A DNA stretch of 64,000 nt from CAXSBA01 sp965277105 (lineage in GTDB: Bacteria; Spirochaetota; UBA12135; COTS27; CAXSBA01). The notes beneath the pieces are model-generated. The model was not told where the DNA came from and searched no databases. It worked only from the letters and a program-made list of their open reading frames with translations. Position 1 is the stretch's first letter. Each line of letters opens with the position of its first letter. The stretch covers positions 1,240,001 through 1,304,000 of the forward strand of contig OZ255710.1 of assembly GCA_965277105.1 (NCBI GenBank). Reading direction: 5' to 3'. The translations under genes were made by a program, and so were the position numbers. Below, piece by piece: positions 43,745-52,928 of the stretch.

Positions 43745-44590
43745 TCAATTATCTAAAAAATTGATATTTGCTTTCTCGATAAATTCTTGAATTTTTTGAT
43801 TGACAATTTTTTCTTTTTTTCGTTTAAGGTAAATTGTTTTTACTAAATCTTGCACTATAGAAAAATTAACTTCTTCATTTCCTACGAAATCTTTTTTTTT
43901 TATAAAAATGTTCAATTCATGCTGAGTCTGAATTATTCTACTAAACTCATTTTCTTTTAAGTCAAAAATAATTCCTTCGACATCTAGCAAAAGGGCCCCC
44001 CTTTGAATAAGAGCATTTTCAATTACCGTAAAGATATTTTTATTATCGCGAGCAAAAGTTAAAGCCTTAAAGCCTTCTTTCTCTATAAAAGACAAGAGAA
44101 ACTCCATAGATTTTTGTTGATCTTCTTTTGCTTTAATCCTAGTAAAAAGTGAAAAGTTGCTAAAGTCAAAGGTGTGTCGGTTTTGCTTAAAAAAATCTTG
44201 CACTTCTTTTGGAGAAGCACTTAAGTCCTTAGTAAACCAACTGGCAATTAATTTATTAACCCTCAAATAGTTTTCAATATTTTCTTTTATTTGAAATTCA
44301 TTTTCTTCTTTCATCTCTTCTGGAATTTTTTTTTCCTGGGAAAAATGCTTTTTCATATCTTCGTATTTTTCTTTTATTTCTCCATACTCAATCACCGGAT
44401 ACTTTTTTTGTGCTTCTTGGAGTAAAAGAGTATCTTGAATTAATTTGTTTTTGGTTTGTTTCAAGGTCATTTTATTAAAATCTTCTTCATTCATTTTTTT
44501 AGAAGATTCGCTTAATTGATTTTTCACCTCCTGCCATTTTTTAACAATCTCTTCATGACTAAATTCTTGATTATCGATAATTAAACGCAT
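43745..44590 (-). CDS. SurA-N/PpiC-like protein without a signal peptide
   Basis: 281 residues. The pattern of a helical chaperone part (KQTKNKLIQDTLLLQEAQKK; about 40-130), the motif ASPKEVQDFFKQNRHTFDF and a region of about 90 residues before a final helix is that of SurA/PpiC-type isomerases. The parvulin active-site residues are not convincingly conserved. It has no signal sequence, so it would act in the cytoplasm, unlike the protein at 22878. It is the last gene of the ATP-grasp/TPR/NeuB run, ten bases after the NeuB gene. Function here is unknown; a dedicated folding factor is one possibility. Confidence 0.55.
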   Translation of the reverse strand: MRLIIDNQEFSHEEIVKKWQEVKNQLSESSKKMNEEDFNKMTLKQTKNKLIQDTLLLQEAQKKYPVIEYGEIKEKYEDMKKHFSQEKKIPEEMKEENEFQIKENIENYLRVNKLIASWFTKDLSASPKEVQDFFKQNRHTFDFSNFSLFTRIKAKEDQQKSMEFLLSFIEKEGFKALTFARDNKNIFTVIENALIQRGALLLDVEGIIFDLKENEFSRIIQTQHELNIFIKKKDFVGNEEVNFSIVQDLVKTIYLKRKKEKIVNQKIQEFIEKANINFLDN

Positions 44591-44600
44591 TTTTTATTTT

Positions 44601-45794
44601 TTAACCCACCTTAGTATTTTTATCAGATATCCCTTCCCCCAGTGAAATATCATCACTTGCTTGCAAAAAAGCAATTTTTTCTTCCCATTCATAATTAAAC
44701 CCAACTTTACTTTTATCTTCAGCCCTTAAAAAAGCACTATTTTTTTCTGTAATCCAATCTCCTTTTTTTATCTTTTTAATAGCTGTTAAACTACGATTAG
44801 TCGTAAAATAGTTATCTCTTTCACTTCTTGCTAAAGTTTTTTTACCACTACCTAAAATGGCTTTAATCTTTTTAGATGGTATTTTTAACTTTTTTTCTAA
44901 AATGTTGAGAAAGTTATTTTGCCGACCAAGTAGAAAATTATTATAAGCTTCTCTTAAAACAAGTTTATTATTTTTAACCCAAGATCTCAATTCTCTCATA
45001 GCGGGAAGCATCTTTTTAATTTCCTCCCGGTCGAGCGCTACTTGATCATCTAAACCATTTTTTTTTTGATTAACAAAATGCTTTTCAATAATTAAAGGGA
45101 CGTTTAAAATAGCTGTTACAATAGCCGCTAAATACGGCACGCTATAAAGATCATCGCTATGATCAGAAACTCCCACACTTACCTTATAAGTAGAACGCAA
45201 GTTATCTAAAAGCAGTAAATTATACTCTTCGCTAGGAGTGGGGTAAGAACTAACGCACTGAAGCATAGCTAATTTATTTAAAGATTTTTTTTTAAAAAAA
45301 CGAAATAAAAAATCTAAGTCTTTTTTTTTGGTTACTCCCGTTGAAAAAAAAATAGGCTTGTTATCGTTTAGGGCTAACTTCCACAGCTTGAGGTAGTTGC
45401 TTTCTGGAGAAGCGATTTTATAAGCAAGGGAATTGATTTTTTGTAGATGATAAAAGCTCTTCTCACCAAAAAAAGAAGCTAAAAACAGCACCTCTTGATC
45501 ATCGCAGTATTTTTTTATTTTTTTTAATTCAGCTAAACTCATCTCTGAATCTTTGAAATAATCATATAAATTAACTAGTTTTTTATTGATAACTACTTGA
45601 CGAGTTTTCACTGAAAGAATTTCATCAGCAGATAAATGCTGAATTTTAACAGCCGACACCCCAACTTTTTTTAAAAAAACAATGGTAGAAAGTAGCTCCT
45701 TAGAATCTCGGATAATTTTACTACCCAATTCAGCTATAAAAAATATACCTTCTTTTTTATAAGAGCGAATTAATGAAGTAATGGAGTTAGTCAA
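44601..45794 (-). CDS. NeuB-family nonulosonic (sialic/pseudaminic/legionaminic) acid synthase
   Basis: 397 residues. The TIM-barrel part has FFIAELGSK, AVKIQHLSADE, KIASPESNYLKLW, PIFFSTGVTKKKDLDFL, LQCVSSYPTP and VSVGVSDHSDD, all matching NeuB/NeuB-like synthases that condense phosphoenolpyruvate with a six-carbon amino sugar. The C-terminal SAF domain (about 325-395, from NRSLTAIKKIKKGDWITEKN) is also present. Which nonulosonate is made is not decided by these motifs. No NeuA or NeuC homologue is in the window. It lies five bases after the TPR gene in a tight run. Confidence 0.87.
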   Translation of the reverse strand: MTNSITSLIRSYKKEGIFFIAELGSKIIRDSKELLSTIVFLKKVGVSAVKIQHLSADEILSVKTRQVVINKKLVNLYDYFKDSEMSLAELKKIKKYCDDQEVLFLASFFGEKSFYHLQKINSLAYKIASPESNYLKLWKLALNDNKPIFFSTGVTKKKDLDFLFRFFKKKSLNKLAMLQCVSSYPTPSEEYNLLLLDNLRSTYKVSVGVSDHSDDLYSVPYLAAIVTAILNVPLIIEKHFVNQKKNGLDDQVALDREEIKKMLPAMRELRSWVKNNKLVLREAYNNFLLGRQNNFLNILEKKLKIPSKKIKAILGSGKKTLARSERDNYFTTNRSLTAIKKIKKGDWITEKNSAFLRAEDKSKVGFNYEWEEKIAFLQASDDISLGEGISDKNTKVG

Positions 45795-45799
45795 AAAGA

Positions 45800-47161
45800 T
45801 TAACCTTGCGAAGAAAGCAATTGAAGATGAAGGATAAAGTCGGTATAAATTTTTTTGTTAATATTACTAATGTTGTTTCGTTCTTTAATAAACTTTAAAT
45901 CAATTGCCCATAAAGAATAAACGACAAACTGGCTAATAGGCTCATTAAGTTTTTCAATAAAATCAGCAATTTCATTTTTTTTATTATCACTAATTTCTTT
46001 TAAGTGAAAATAGTAAAATAAGATTTCTAATTCATTCATTTTATTTTTAAACATATGAGCAAAACAAAAACTTCCCCACTTGCTTGTTTTAACAAATTGA
46101 AGATTATTATCACTCATAAAAGCATTTTTAGTTTTTAGAATAAAAGCAATACTATCTTTACTAAACAGCTTGAACGCTAAATCTTTTTTAACTAGCTCCT
46201 CCATTTTTTTTTTTCTTTGATCATTTTCTAAAAAAGGTTGGTTGGCTTCTGCGATATAATTTATCTGCTCGACAGCTTCTTTTACTCTTTTATCTTCTAG
46301 CAAAATCTCTGTAAAAATATAGCGCGATTTTAGAAAAAGGAAGTGATAATTATCCTTATATTGCACTAAAATTTTTTCAAAAATATTTTTGGCTTTTTCT
46401 TCTTCTTTAAGTTCAAATAAGCATAATGCTTTGATTAAACTAAGTTCTTCATTTTTCTGATAGCTTTCATCTATTTTGTTGATAATAGTCAAAGCCTCAC
46501 TAAATTTATCTAACAAATACCTTGCTAAAGCTTGTTTATGCATAATAACACAAGGAATTTCTTTAGCATTTTCTTTTAGGTGATTAATCACTTCTTTTAT
46601 TAGACTGTCAGCTTCCATCGCTTTTTGTTCTTGGATTAAAATATCAAAAACCATTTGCTTAGCGTCTAAAACTCTTCGTTCATTAGCAAACGAATTTTGT
46701 AAAAAAGGAAGGGCTTTTTTATAGAATTTTAAATTGTAAAAATAACGACCAATTTGAAAATTAGCTTCATCATTTTTATCATCTAAACTAAGGATTTTTT
46801 CATATTCTTGATAGGCATCTTTTTCTTTTTTTACCAAATGAAATAGCTCTGCTTTTTTAAAGTGAAGATCAATTTTTTCTTCTTTAGTAAAATTATCGTT
46901 ATGTAATATTTTTTCTAATTCGTAAATAGCTAAAAAATATTGTTTTTCTTTTTTATAAAGAGAATAGTAAAGTAAAACAACTTCTTTATTATTTTTAAAA
47001 TCAGTAGGTAAAGTTTCTAATAAATTATGGGCTTCTTTCAGCTCTTCTTTGGCAATATGATTTTCTATCTCTTTTATTTTTTTAGGGAAAAATCTTTTAT
47101 TGACGTTAAACCAAAATAAAAAACCTCCTCCGACTAAAACAATGATGATAAAAAATAACAC
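45800..47161 (-). CDS. membrane-anchored TPR protein
   Basis: 453 residues. One N-terminal helix (LFFIIIVLVGGGFLFWFNV) is followed by a cytoplasmic helical-repeat part. TPR units are visible, e.g. KEAHNLLETLPTDFKNNKEV, ILSLDDKNDEANFQIGRYFY and SEALTIINKIDESYQ. The arrangement recalls LapB/YciM-type scaffolds. It is one base after the ATP-grasp gene and five before the NeuB gene, so it may organise the enzymes of this run. Role not known. Confidence 0.75.
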   Translation of the reverse strand: MLFFIIIVLVGGGFLFWFNVNKRFFPKKIKEIENHIAKEELKEAHNLLETLPTDFKNNKEVVLLYYSLYKKEKQYFLAIYELEKILHNDNFTKEEKIDLHFKKAELFHLVKKEKDAYQEYEKILSLDDKNDEANFQIGRYFYNLKFYKKALPFLQNSFANERRVLDAKQMVFDILIQEQKAMEADSLIKEVINHLKENAKEIPCVIMHKQALARYLLDKFSEALTIINKIDESYQKNEELSLIKALCLFELKEEEKAKNIFEKILVQYKDNYHFLFLKSRYIFTEILLEDKRVKEAVEQINYIAEANQPFLENDQRKKKMEELVKKDLAFKLFSKDSIAFILKTKNAFMSDNNLQFVKTSKWGSFCFAHMFKNKMNELEILFYYFHLKEISDNKKNEIADFIEKLNEPISQFVVYSLWAIDLKFIKERNNISNINKKIYTDFILHLQLLSSQG

Positions 47162-47162
47162 T

Positions 47163-48413
47163 TTAAATTTTTATAAGCGGGAAATAAATACTTTGATTAT
47201 TAATTTTAACCATTTCGCTTATGGTTTTAATAATCTTGTTAAGCTCTAAAATACTATCCCCGGCGATAATAATGCTAGCAATTTTCATGAGATTATTTTT
47301 GGGTGGAGTAATGGTTTCTCCTGCTTGAATATAAAAAAAAATATTTTTAACTTGGGGGATTTTTAAAACTTTTCTTAAACCAGAAACTTTTTTAAAAACC
47401 ATTTTTTTTTGCTCTTGCAACAGAATAGCTTTTTCAACGACTATTTTTTTCTGATCTTCTTGAAGTTTAAAAGGCAGTTTTAAATGAAGAGATAATAAAG
47501 CGTGCATTAGATTAACTCCGGAAGCTAAAGGGTAAGTATGAGTCGACATAAAGCCTCCCGAAAGACGATTAGCTATTTCTCCAATTACTACTTTACCATC
47601 ATCGTTATAAAAAACATCTCCTTTAACCGCCCCGTCAATGAGCTGAAAACTTTGAACAACTTTAATGAATTCTTTTTGAATTTTGTTAACTACTTTCGTC
47701 TTTTCTTGGGAGGGAATAACATGGCTAGTCTCGACAAAGTACGGAGGAAACTCAATGATTCTATCGGCAAAACCGCAGATAATAACCTTGCCATTATGAA
47801 TAAGCGCATCTATGGAAAATTCTTTTCCAGCAATAATTTCTTCGGCAATAACTTTTTGGCTAAGCGAGAATTCCCTAGCTTGATAAAAAGCCTGCTTTAA
47901 ATTTTTTTCAGTATTATAATTTTTCTCTATTTTGACTACACCGCGCGCCCCCATAGAATCAACTGGTTTAATCACAATAGGAAAATTCAAATGCCGATTA
48001 ATCTTTTTTAAATTTTTCTCTTCTTTTAAAGAAACAAAATTAGGTTGGGGGAAATTTTGCTTTTTTAAGAATTTTCTCATTTTAAGTTTGTTAGTAAAAA
48101 GTTGGCTTTTTGTCTTAGGCAAACTAGGGAGTTTAATTTTTTTTTTTATTGCATTCACCGTGTAAGTAAAGTCAGTCCCCACCGTTACCACTACACTGAT
48201 TTTTCTTTGTTGATGATAAGCAAAAGCTCGCTTAGCCGCTTCCTGATGATTAGCAATGTCTTCCACAATTTTTTCATCAGCTATTTTCATTCCGGGCGCA
48301 TTTTTATTTTTATCCATCGCTATTGTAAAAAGCCCCATTTTTTTGGCTTCCTCAATCAAGCGAACCTGCAATATGCCTCCCCCTACAACTAAAACATTTT
48401 TAAGGTTTGCCAA
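47163..48413 (-). CDS. ATP-grasp ligase-like enzyme
   Basis: 416 residues. The N-terminal pre-ATP-grasp Rossmann part is LKNVLVVGGGILQVRLIEEAK. The ATP-grasp core has FPIVIKPVDSMGARGVVKI (nucleotide loop), VIAEEIIAGKEFSIDALI and GEIANRLSGGFMS with its metal ligands. It resembles the carbamoyl-phosphate-synthase-like and amino-acid-ligase group that activates a carboxylate with ATP. The C-terminal 100 residues fit the usual third domain. It opens the run TPR/NeuB/SurA-like, so ligation of an amino acid or acyl group onto a sugar-derived molecule is a reasonable guess, but the substrate is unknown. Confidence 0.8.
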   Translation of the reverse strand: MANLKNVLVVGGGILQVRLIEEAKKMGLFTIAMDKNKNAPGMKIADEKIVEDIANHQEAAKRAFAYHQQRKISVVVTVGTDFTYTVNAIKKKIKLPSLPKTKSQLFTNKLKMRKFLKKQNFPQPNFVSLKEEKNLKKINRHLNFPIVIKPVDSMGARGVVKIEKNYNTEKNLKQAFYQAREFSLSQKVIAEEIIAGKEFSIDALIHNGKVIICGFADRIIEFPPYFVETSHVIPSQEKTKVVNKIQKEFIKVVQSFQLIDGAVKGDVFYNDDGKVVIGEIANRLSGGFMSTHTYPLASGVNLMHALLSLHLKLPFKLQEDQKKIVVEKAILLQEQKKMVFKKVSGLRKVLKIPQVKNIFFYIQAGETITPPKNNLMKIASIIIAGDSILELNKIIKTISEMVKINNQSIYFPLIKI

Positions 48414-48428
48414 ACTATTAAAAGCAAA

Positions 48429-49505
48429 TTAAATCTTTTGGAAACGCAAGCTATGATCAATTAAAACTAAAGCAGCCATGGCTTCCACAATCGGCACTGC
48501 TCGCGGAACCACGCAAGGGTCATGCCGCCCCACAGCAGTAAAGTCAATGTTTTTTAATTCTCGATTAACTGATTTTTGTTTCTGCAAAATCGTAGAAGTT
48601 GGTTTAAAGCCAACGGTGAAATAAATAGGCATGCCATTAGATATTCCACCTTGAACACCACCAGAAAAATTACTAGTTGTCATAACTTTTTTATTTTTTA
48701 TAGTAAAAGAATCGTTATGCTCCGAGCCTAGTAATTTAGTCCCCTCGAAACCAGAGCCAATTTCAAACCCCTTAACAGCGTTAATCGACAGCATCGCTTT
48801 AGCTAAATCCGCCTCCAACTTATCAAAAATCGGCTCCCCTAAACCAGCTGGGGGATTTTTAATCAGGCATTCAATAACCCCACCAAGCGAGTCGCCTTTC
48901 TTCATGGTTTCCAAAATCAGGTTCTCCATCTTCTTAGCAAGTTTTTGATCTGGGCATCTTACTTTGTTCGCTTCTATTTTTTGGAAAGTTACTTTTTCTC
49001 GCTCTCCAGTAAACTCTAAATTTTTTATTGATTTAACGAAGGCAATTATTTCGATTTTAAGTTTTTCCCGGAGGATGCTTTTAGCAATACTACCAGCTGC
49101 TACCATCCCAGCAGTTACTCGAGCTGAACTCCGCCCGCCTCCATAAGGGTCGCGAATCCCATATTTCATAAAATAGGTATAATCCGCATGCGATGGGCGG
49201 AAAACCTCTTTCAATTTGCGATAATCTTTTGACTTCTTGTCTTCGTTGTAAATAATTAAACTAATAGGAGCTCCAGTACTTTTCTCGTCAATAATTCCCG
49301 AGAGGATTTCCACTTTATCTTTTTCTTTCCTAGGGGTGGTAATGTCACTTTGGCCAGGTCTTCTGCGATCTAAATCTTCTTGAATTGTTTTAGGGTCAAT
49401 TTTGATTTTTGGAGGGCATCCTTCAATTACTACTCCCAATGCTTGCCCGTGGGATTCTCCCCAATTAGTTACTTTAAAAATTTTTCCAATACTGTCACCG
49501 GCCAT
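48429..49505 (-). CDS. aroC: chorismate synthase
   Basis: AroC makes chorismate from EPSP using reduced FMN, the last shikimate step, 358 residues. The signatures GESHGQALGVVIEGCPP, RRRPGQSDITTPRKEKD, ARVTAGMVAAGSIAK and RHDPCVVPRAVPIVEAMAALVL are all intact. The ATG overlaps the stop of the aroA-aroK gene by one base, so the consecutive steps are coupled. Confidence 0.97.
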   Translation of the reverse strand: MAGDSIGKIFKVTNWGESHGQALGVVIEGCPPKIKIDPKTIQEDLDRRRPGQSDITTPRKEKDKVEILSGIIDEKSTGAPISLIIYNEDKKSKDYRKLKEVFRPSHADYTYFMKYGIRDPYGGGRSSARVTAGMVAAGSIAKSILREKLKIEIIAFVKSIKNLEFTGEREKVTFQKIEANKVRCPDQKLAKKMENLILETMKKGDSLGGVIECLIKNPPAGLGEPIFDKLEADLAKAMLSINAVKGFEIGSGFEGTKLLGSEHNDSFTIKNKKVMTTSNFSGGVQGGISNGMPIYFTVGFKPTSTILQKQKSVNRELKNIDFTAVGRHDPCVVPRAVPIVEAMAALVLIDHSLRFQKI

Positions 49506-51337
49506 TATTTTTTACTAAAATGATTAATGATATTCATGATTATTTTTATAGTCCGATTTTTATCAAAGTTATTAATAATAAAATCAGCTACCTTATTATA
49601 AACTGGAACTCTTTTACGGTAAACCAATTTTAACTCTTCTGCTAGAGTAGGTTCTTTTTTGGAAGAACCTAAAAGGCTAGGACGAGAATAAGATTTTTCA
49701 AGTCGCTTTAGTAACTCGGCTTCTGAGACTTCTAAATAAATTACTAAAGAGTTTTTAAAATAAGCTAAATTTTCTTCTTTTTCAATAACCCCTCCTCCTA
49801 AATCAATAATGAAATTTTTTTTAGCACTTAACTTTTTAACCAATAAACTTTCTTGCTTACGGAAATTTTCCCATCCATATTTTTCAACATAATTTTTTAT
49901 AGGACCATTTTTTTGAATAAAATACTCATCACTACTAACTTTCCCCCAAGACAATTTTTGAGTTAGTAAATTAGTAATAGTACTTTTACCACTACCTCGA
50001 TAGCCAATTAAAACGACATTCAAAATTTTTTTAGTGAAAAAATTTAAACAAAAACCTAGTTTTTCTAAGTAACTAAAATAATCAGGAAAGCTCTTCGCTA
50101 CCGCTTCATGATTTTCAATTGCAATAAAATCAGTCAAAGTACTTAGCCAGCTTAAGCTCATAGCCATACGATGATCCCCGTGAGAATTTACAATGGCCGG
50201 CAAAATATTTTTCGCTTTTTTTACAATAAAATCATTTTTAGTAGCTTGAATAGGAACATTGCATTTCTTTAATTCTTTAACCGTGTTTTCTACTCGGTTG
50301 GTTTCTTTAAATCGCAAATGCGCGATATTTTTAACTTTTATCTCTCGATAACTTAATCCTAAAACAAAAACCAAAAAAGTCTGCACAACATCAGGTTTGT
50401 CTTGAAAGTCAAAAATCATTTTTTCTTTCTGCTTAGGAGTAAAACCATTAGCTAAAATAGCCAAGTGGTTTTTGACAAAAGTAGATTCTAAATTGGTTTT
50501 TTTTAGCTCATCGATAAACTTGCTCTCTCCTTGTGGCGAATCATAAGGGTAGTTTTTTATGGTTATATTTTTTTTAATAAGTCCCGCCCCGCTAATAAAA
50601 TAACTAGCTGAAACTGGATCAGGAGGGATAGTAAAAGAGCAAGCTTGATACATTTGCTTTCCCGGGATAAAAAAAGTTTTTTTTTTTTCATCAAAAGTAA
50701 CCCCCACTTTAAATTTTTTCATTAAATCCATCGTCAAGCGAATGTAAGGCTCAGAAACCAACTTCCCTTTAATTTTTATTTCACTATTATCTGCTAAGAG
50801 AGGAAGCACTATAAGGAGAGCTGAAAAATACTGACTACTAACCTGCCCGGATAAATGACATACCCCAGCTTTTATTTTTCCTTTTAAGGTTAATGGTAAA
50901 GTAGAAGGATTTTCTTTAAAATCAACCCCTAATTGTTTTAAGGCTAAAATCAAATCGGACATAGGCCTTTTGTTCATTTGCGAGCTACCTACTACAGTAA
51001 GCCACTTTCCCGCTAAAGCTAATACTGGGACCAGAAATCTCGAGAAAGTACCATTGTCATGGGTATAAAATTTTTTCCTACGAGGATTTACTATCCCTTG
51101 ATTGCCAATCACTTCTAAAGTATTTTGCTTTTTGATAATAGAACTAATAGCCGAGAGTTCTTTTAAAACCACGTTTATATCTTGATTTTGAGGGTAGTTT
51201 TTAATAACGCTTTTTCCCTTGGCTAAAGCGGCTAACAGCAATACTCGATTAGCAATATACTTGCTTCCCGGCAAAGTAAGATTGATAGAGTTATTTTTTT
51301 TTTGAGAAATATTTTTAGGATAATGGATAATAATCAT
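49505..51337 (-). CDS. aroA-aroK: fused EPSP synthase and shikimate kinase
   Basis: Bifunctional protein of 610 residues. EPSP synthase occupies about 1-430: the PEP/shikimate loop LPGSKYIANR, the pair of inverted domains, VSSQYFSALLIVLPLLAD, and the late RFKETNRVENTVKELKK and NSHGDHRMAMS. A shikimate kinase follows at about 438-610 with P-loop GYRGSGKST (near 445), the Asp of SSDEYF and DLGGGVI. It would catalyse the kinase and the PEP-transfer steps on either side of shikimate-3-phosphate. The loop NGTFSRFL has Phe where class I enzymes have Pro101. The A12 tract near 50677-50688 is in frame. A 1-base overlap with aroC follows. Confidence 0.93.
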   Translation of the reverse strand: MIIIHYPKNISQKKNNSINLTLPGSKYIANRVLLLAALAKGKSVIKNYPQNQDINVVLKELSAISSIIKKQNTLEVIGNQGIVNPRRKKFYTHDNGTFSRFLVPVLALAGKWLTVVGSSQMNKRPMSDLILALKQLGVDFKENPSTLPLTLKGKIKAGVCHLSGQVSSQYFSALLIVLPLLADNSEIKIKGKLVSEPYIRLTMDLMKKFKVGVTFDEKKKTFFIPGKQMYQACSFTIPPDPVSASYFISGAGLIKKNITIKNYPYDSPQGESKFIDELKKTNLESTFVKNHLAILANGFTPKQKEKMIFDFQDKPDVVQTFLVFVLGLSYREIKVKNIAHLRFKETNRVENTVKELKKCNVPIQATKNDFIVKKAKNILPAIVNSHGDHRMAMSLSWLSTLTDFIAIENHEAVAKSFPDYFSYLEKLGFCLNFFTKKILNVVLIGYRGSGKSTITNLLTQKLSWGKVSSDEYFIQKNGPIKNYVEKYGWENFRKQESLLVKKLSAKKNFIIDLGGGVIEKEENLAYFKNSLVIYLEVSEAELLKRLEKSYSRPSLLGSSKKEPTLAEELKLVYRKRVPVYNKVADFIINNFDKNRTIKIIMNIINHFSKK

Positions 51338-51532
51338 AAGAAGTATTACTAAAATTTTTAGGAGAATAAACTACTAGGATTTTATTTTAGGATTTTAAAT
51401 TTTCCTTTTAATTTTTAATAGATTAACTTATTTTATGTATTATAGCATAGAAAAAAGCCCCTCTAACTTTTTAACTTATCACAACCATTCACCAAGTGAA
51501 AGAAATTTTTAAAAACAACAAGTAATTTATGC

Positions 51533-51538
51533 TATAAT
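51533..51538 (+). promoter_or_regulatory. -10 box of rpsF abutting its start codon
   Basis: TATAAT ends seven bases before the rpsF ATG, and the TG of an extended -10 precedes it (TGCTATAAT). Transcription would begin at about 51545, at the start codon itself. No ribosome site is present. A leaderless transcript is likely. Confidence 0.55.
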
Positions 51539-51545
51539 TTTCATT

Positions 51546-51896
51546 ATGAAAAAGTACGAAATAACCTTTATATTATCTAACCAAGAAAACGTGGCCAACC
51601 AAACGAGAGAAAAAATAGAAGCACTTTTTTCTGAGTTAAAAGTAACCGAAACCCATTTTTTTAACCTAGGCATTAAAAATTTCTTTTTCCCCATTAAAAA
51701 GAATTTAAAAGGGAGATTAGTGATTTCTTATTTAGAATGCGAGGCCGATAAAATCAATGCCCTTGATAAGAGGCTTCGTTTAGAAGAAAGCATTTTGCGT
51801 TTTATTATCGTTACTTTAGAGAATAAAGAGTTTGACTTTATTATTCAAAAAAACAATAAACTCTACAATCCTAACCCCAAAACCACCACAGCTTAA
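51546..51896 (+). CDS. rpsF: ribosomal protein S6
   Basis: 116 residues. S6 is a 30S protein that binds S18. KKYEITFILSNQ, then GIKNFFFPIKKNLKGRLVISY and the LDKRLRLEESILRFIIVTLE end are the family pattern. It is not followed by ssb, rpsR or rplI, as it usually is. Downstream lies iolG on the other strand. The gene therefore has been separated from its usual operon. A short unstructured tail ends the protein. Confidence 0.88.
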   Translation: MKKYEITFILSNQENVANQTREKIEALFSELKVTETHFFNLGIKNFFFPIKKNLKGRLVISYLECEADKINALDKRLRLEESILRFIIVTLENKEFDFIIQKNNKLYNPNPKTTTA

Positions 51897-51903
51897 TTTT
51901 TTT

Positions 51904-52908
51904 TTAATATTTAACTTCTACAGTTTTCTTCTGTTTAAAAGAGCGGCTAACTGCCTCGGCAACCGCAATAGCGTTTTTAGCATCTTCTAGCCCAACACTA
52001 GCCGGGATTTTATTGGCAATAGATGAGTAAAAGGATTGCATTTGATTTAAAAAAGCTTCTTTATAACGAGATACGAAATTAAAACTAGGGTTAGCAATTT
52101 TAACCGCGTCTTTCTTGCTAAGCATCAAGGTGTTTTCCCTTACGTTATCTGCTTTGATACTACCCTTAGAGCCCAAAACTTCAATTTGCTGATCATAGCC
52201 ATAATGAGTTTCCCGGCTACAATCAATATTTACCAGTGCGCCATTAGTAAGCCTTAGAGTAATTAACGCCGTATCCACATCCCCCAACTCAGCAATTTTA
52301 GCATCAATTAAATTATCAGCCATAACCGTTACTTCTTTTACTTGTTGCTGGCTAAGGTAATGCACCATATCAAAATCGTGGGTATTAAAATCAAAAAAAA
52401 GCCCCCCAGATTTAGGAATAAAACTAAGAGGAGGACGCAAGGGATCGCGGTTAATAATTTTTATAATATACATTTTACCGATCTCTTTAAGGCTATTCTT
52501 TAAATTGACGAACTGAGGATCGAAACGACGATTATAACCAACTTGGAAAACGGCTTTACTTTTACGAAGTTTTGTCTGCAGTTTTTTAATGCTAGCTGAC
52601 TGCAAGGCAATTGGTTTTTCACAGAAAATATTTTTTTGGTAAGGAATCATAGCTTCGATAAGTGGGACATGCGAAGTAGTTGAACTAGCAATAACAACTG
52701 CTTCAATGGAAGAATCATTTAAAATTTTTTTTAGGCCATCCGTCACTTCTACTTCTTGACTAGCTCCTAGTTTTTTCAACCAATCTTTTTTTTTATATTT
52801 ATCAAAAACTACCTGTAGATTAGCCTCGGGGATATTTCTAATAATATTCTCTGCGTGCATCCGACCAATTCGGCCAGCTCCAATGATCGCGGTATTGATT
52901 TTTTTCAT
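51904..52908 (-). CDS. Gfo/Idh/MocA oxidoreductase, inositol 2-dehydrogenase-like
   Basis: 334 residues. The NAD(P)-binding N-terminus is AIIGAGRIGRMHAENI, the catalytic Lys lies in CEKPIAL, and FFDFNTHDFDMVHYL contains the conserved His. Of the family it is closest to myo-inositol 2-dehydrogenase (IolG). No other inositol catabolic gene is in the window, so the substrate remains a guess among inositols and related sugars. It is immediately left of the acyl-CoA synthetase gene on the same strand, 20 bases apart. Confidence 0.85.
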   Translation of the reverse strand: MKKINTAIIGAGRIGRMHAENIIRNIPEANLQVVFDKYKKKDWLKKLGASQEVEVTDGLKKILNDSSIEAVVIASSTTSHVPLIEAMIPYQKNIFCEKPIALQSASIKKLQTKLRKSKAVFQVGYNRRFDPQFVNLKNSLKEIGKMYIIKIINRDPLRPPLSFIPKSGGLFFDFNTHDFDMVHYLSQQQVKEVTVMADNLIDAKIAELGDVDTALITLRLTNGALVNIDCSRETHYGYDQQIEVLGSKGSIKADNVRENTLMLSKKDAVKIANPSFNFVSRYKEAFLNQMQSFYSSIANKIPASVGLEDAKNAIAVAEAVSRSFKQKKTVEVKY

Positions 52909-52928
52909 AGTTCTCTTTGTTTAAAGCA

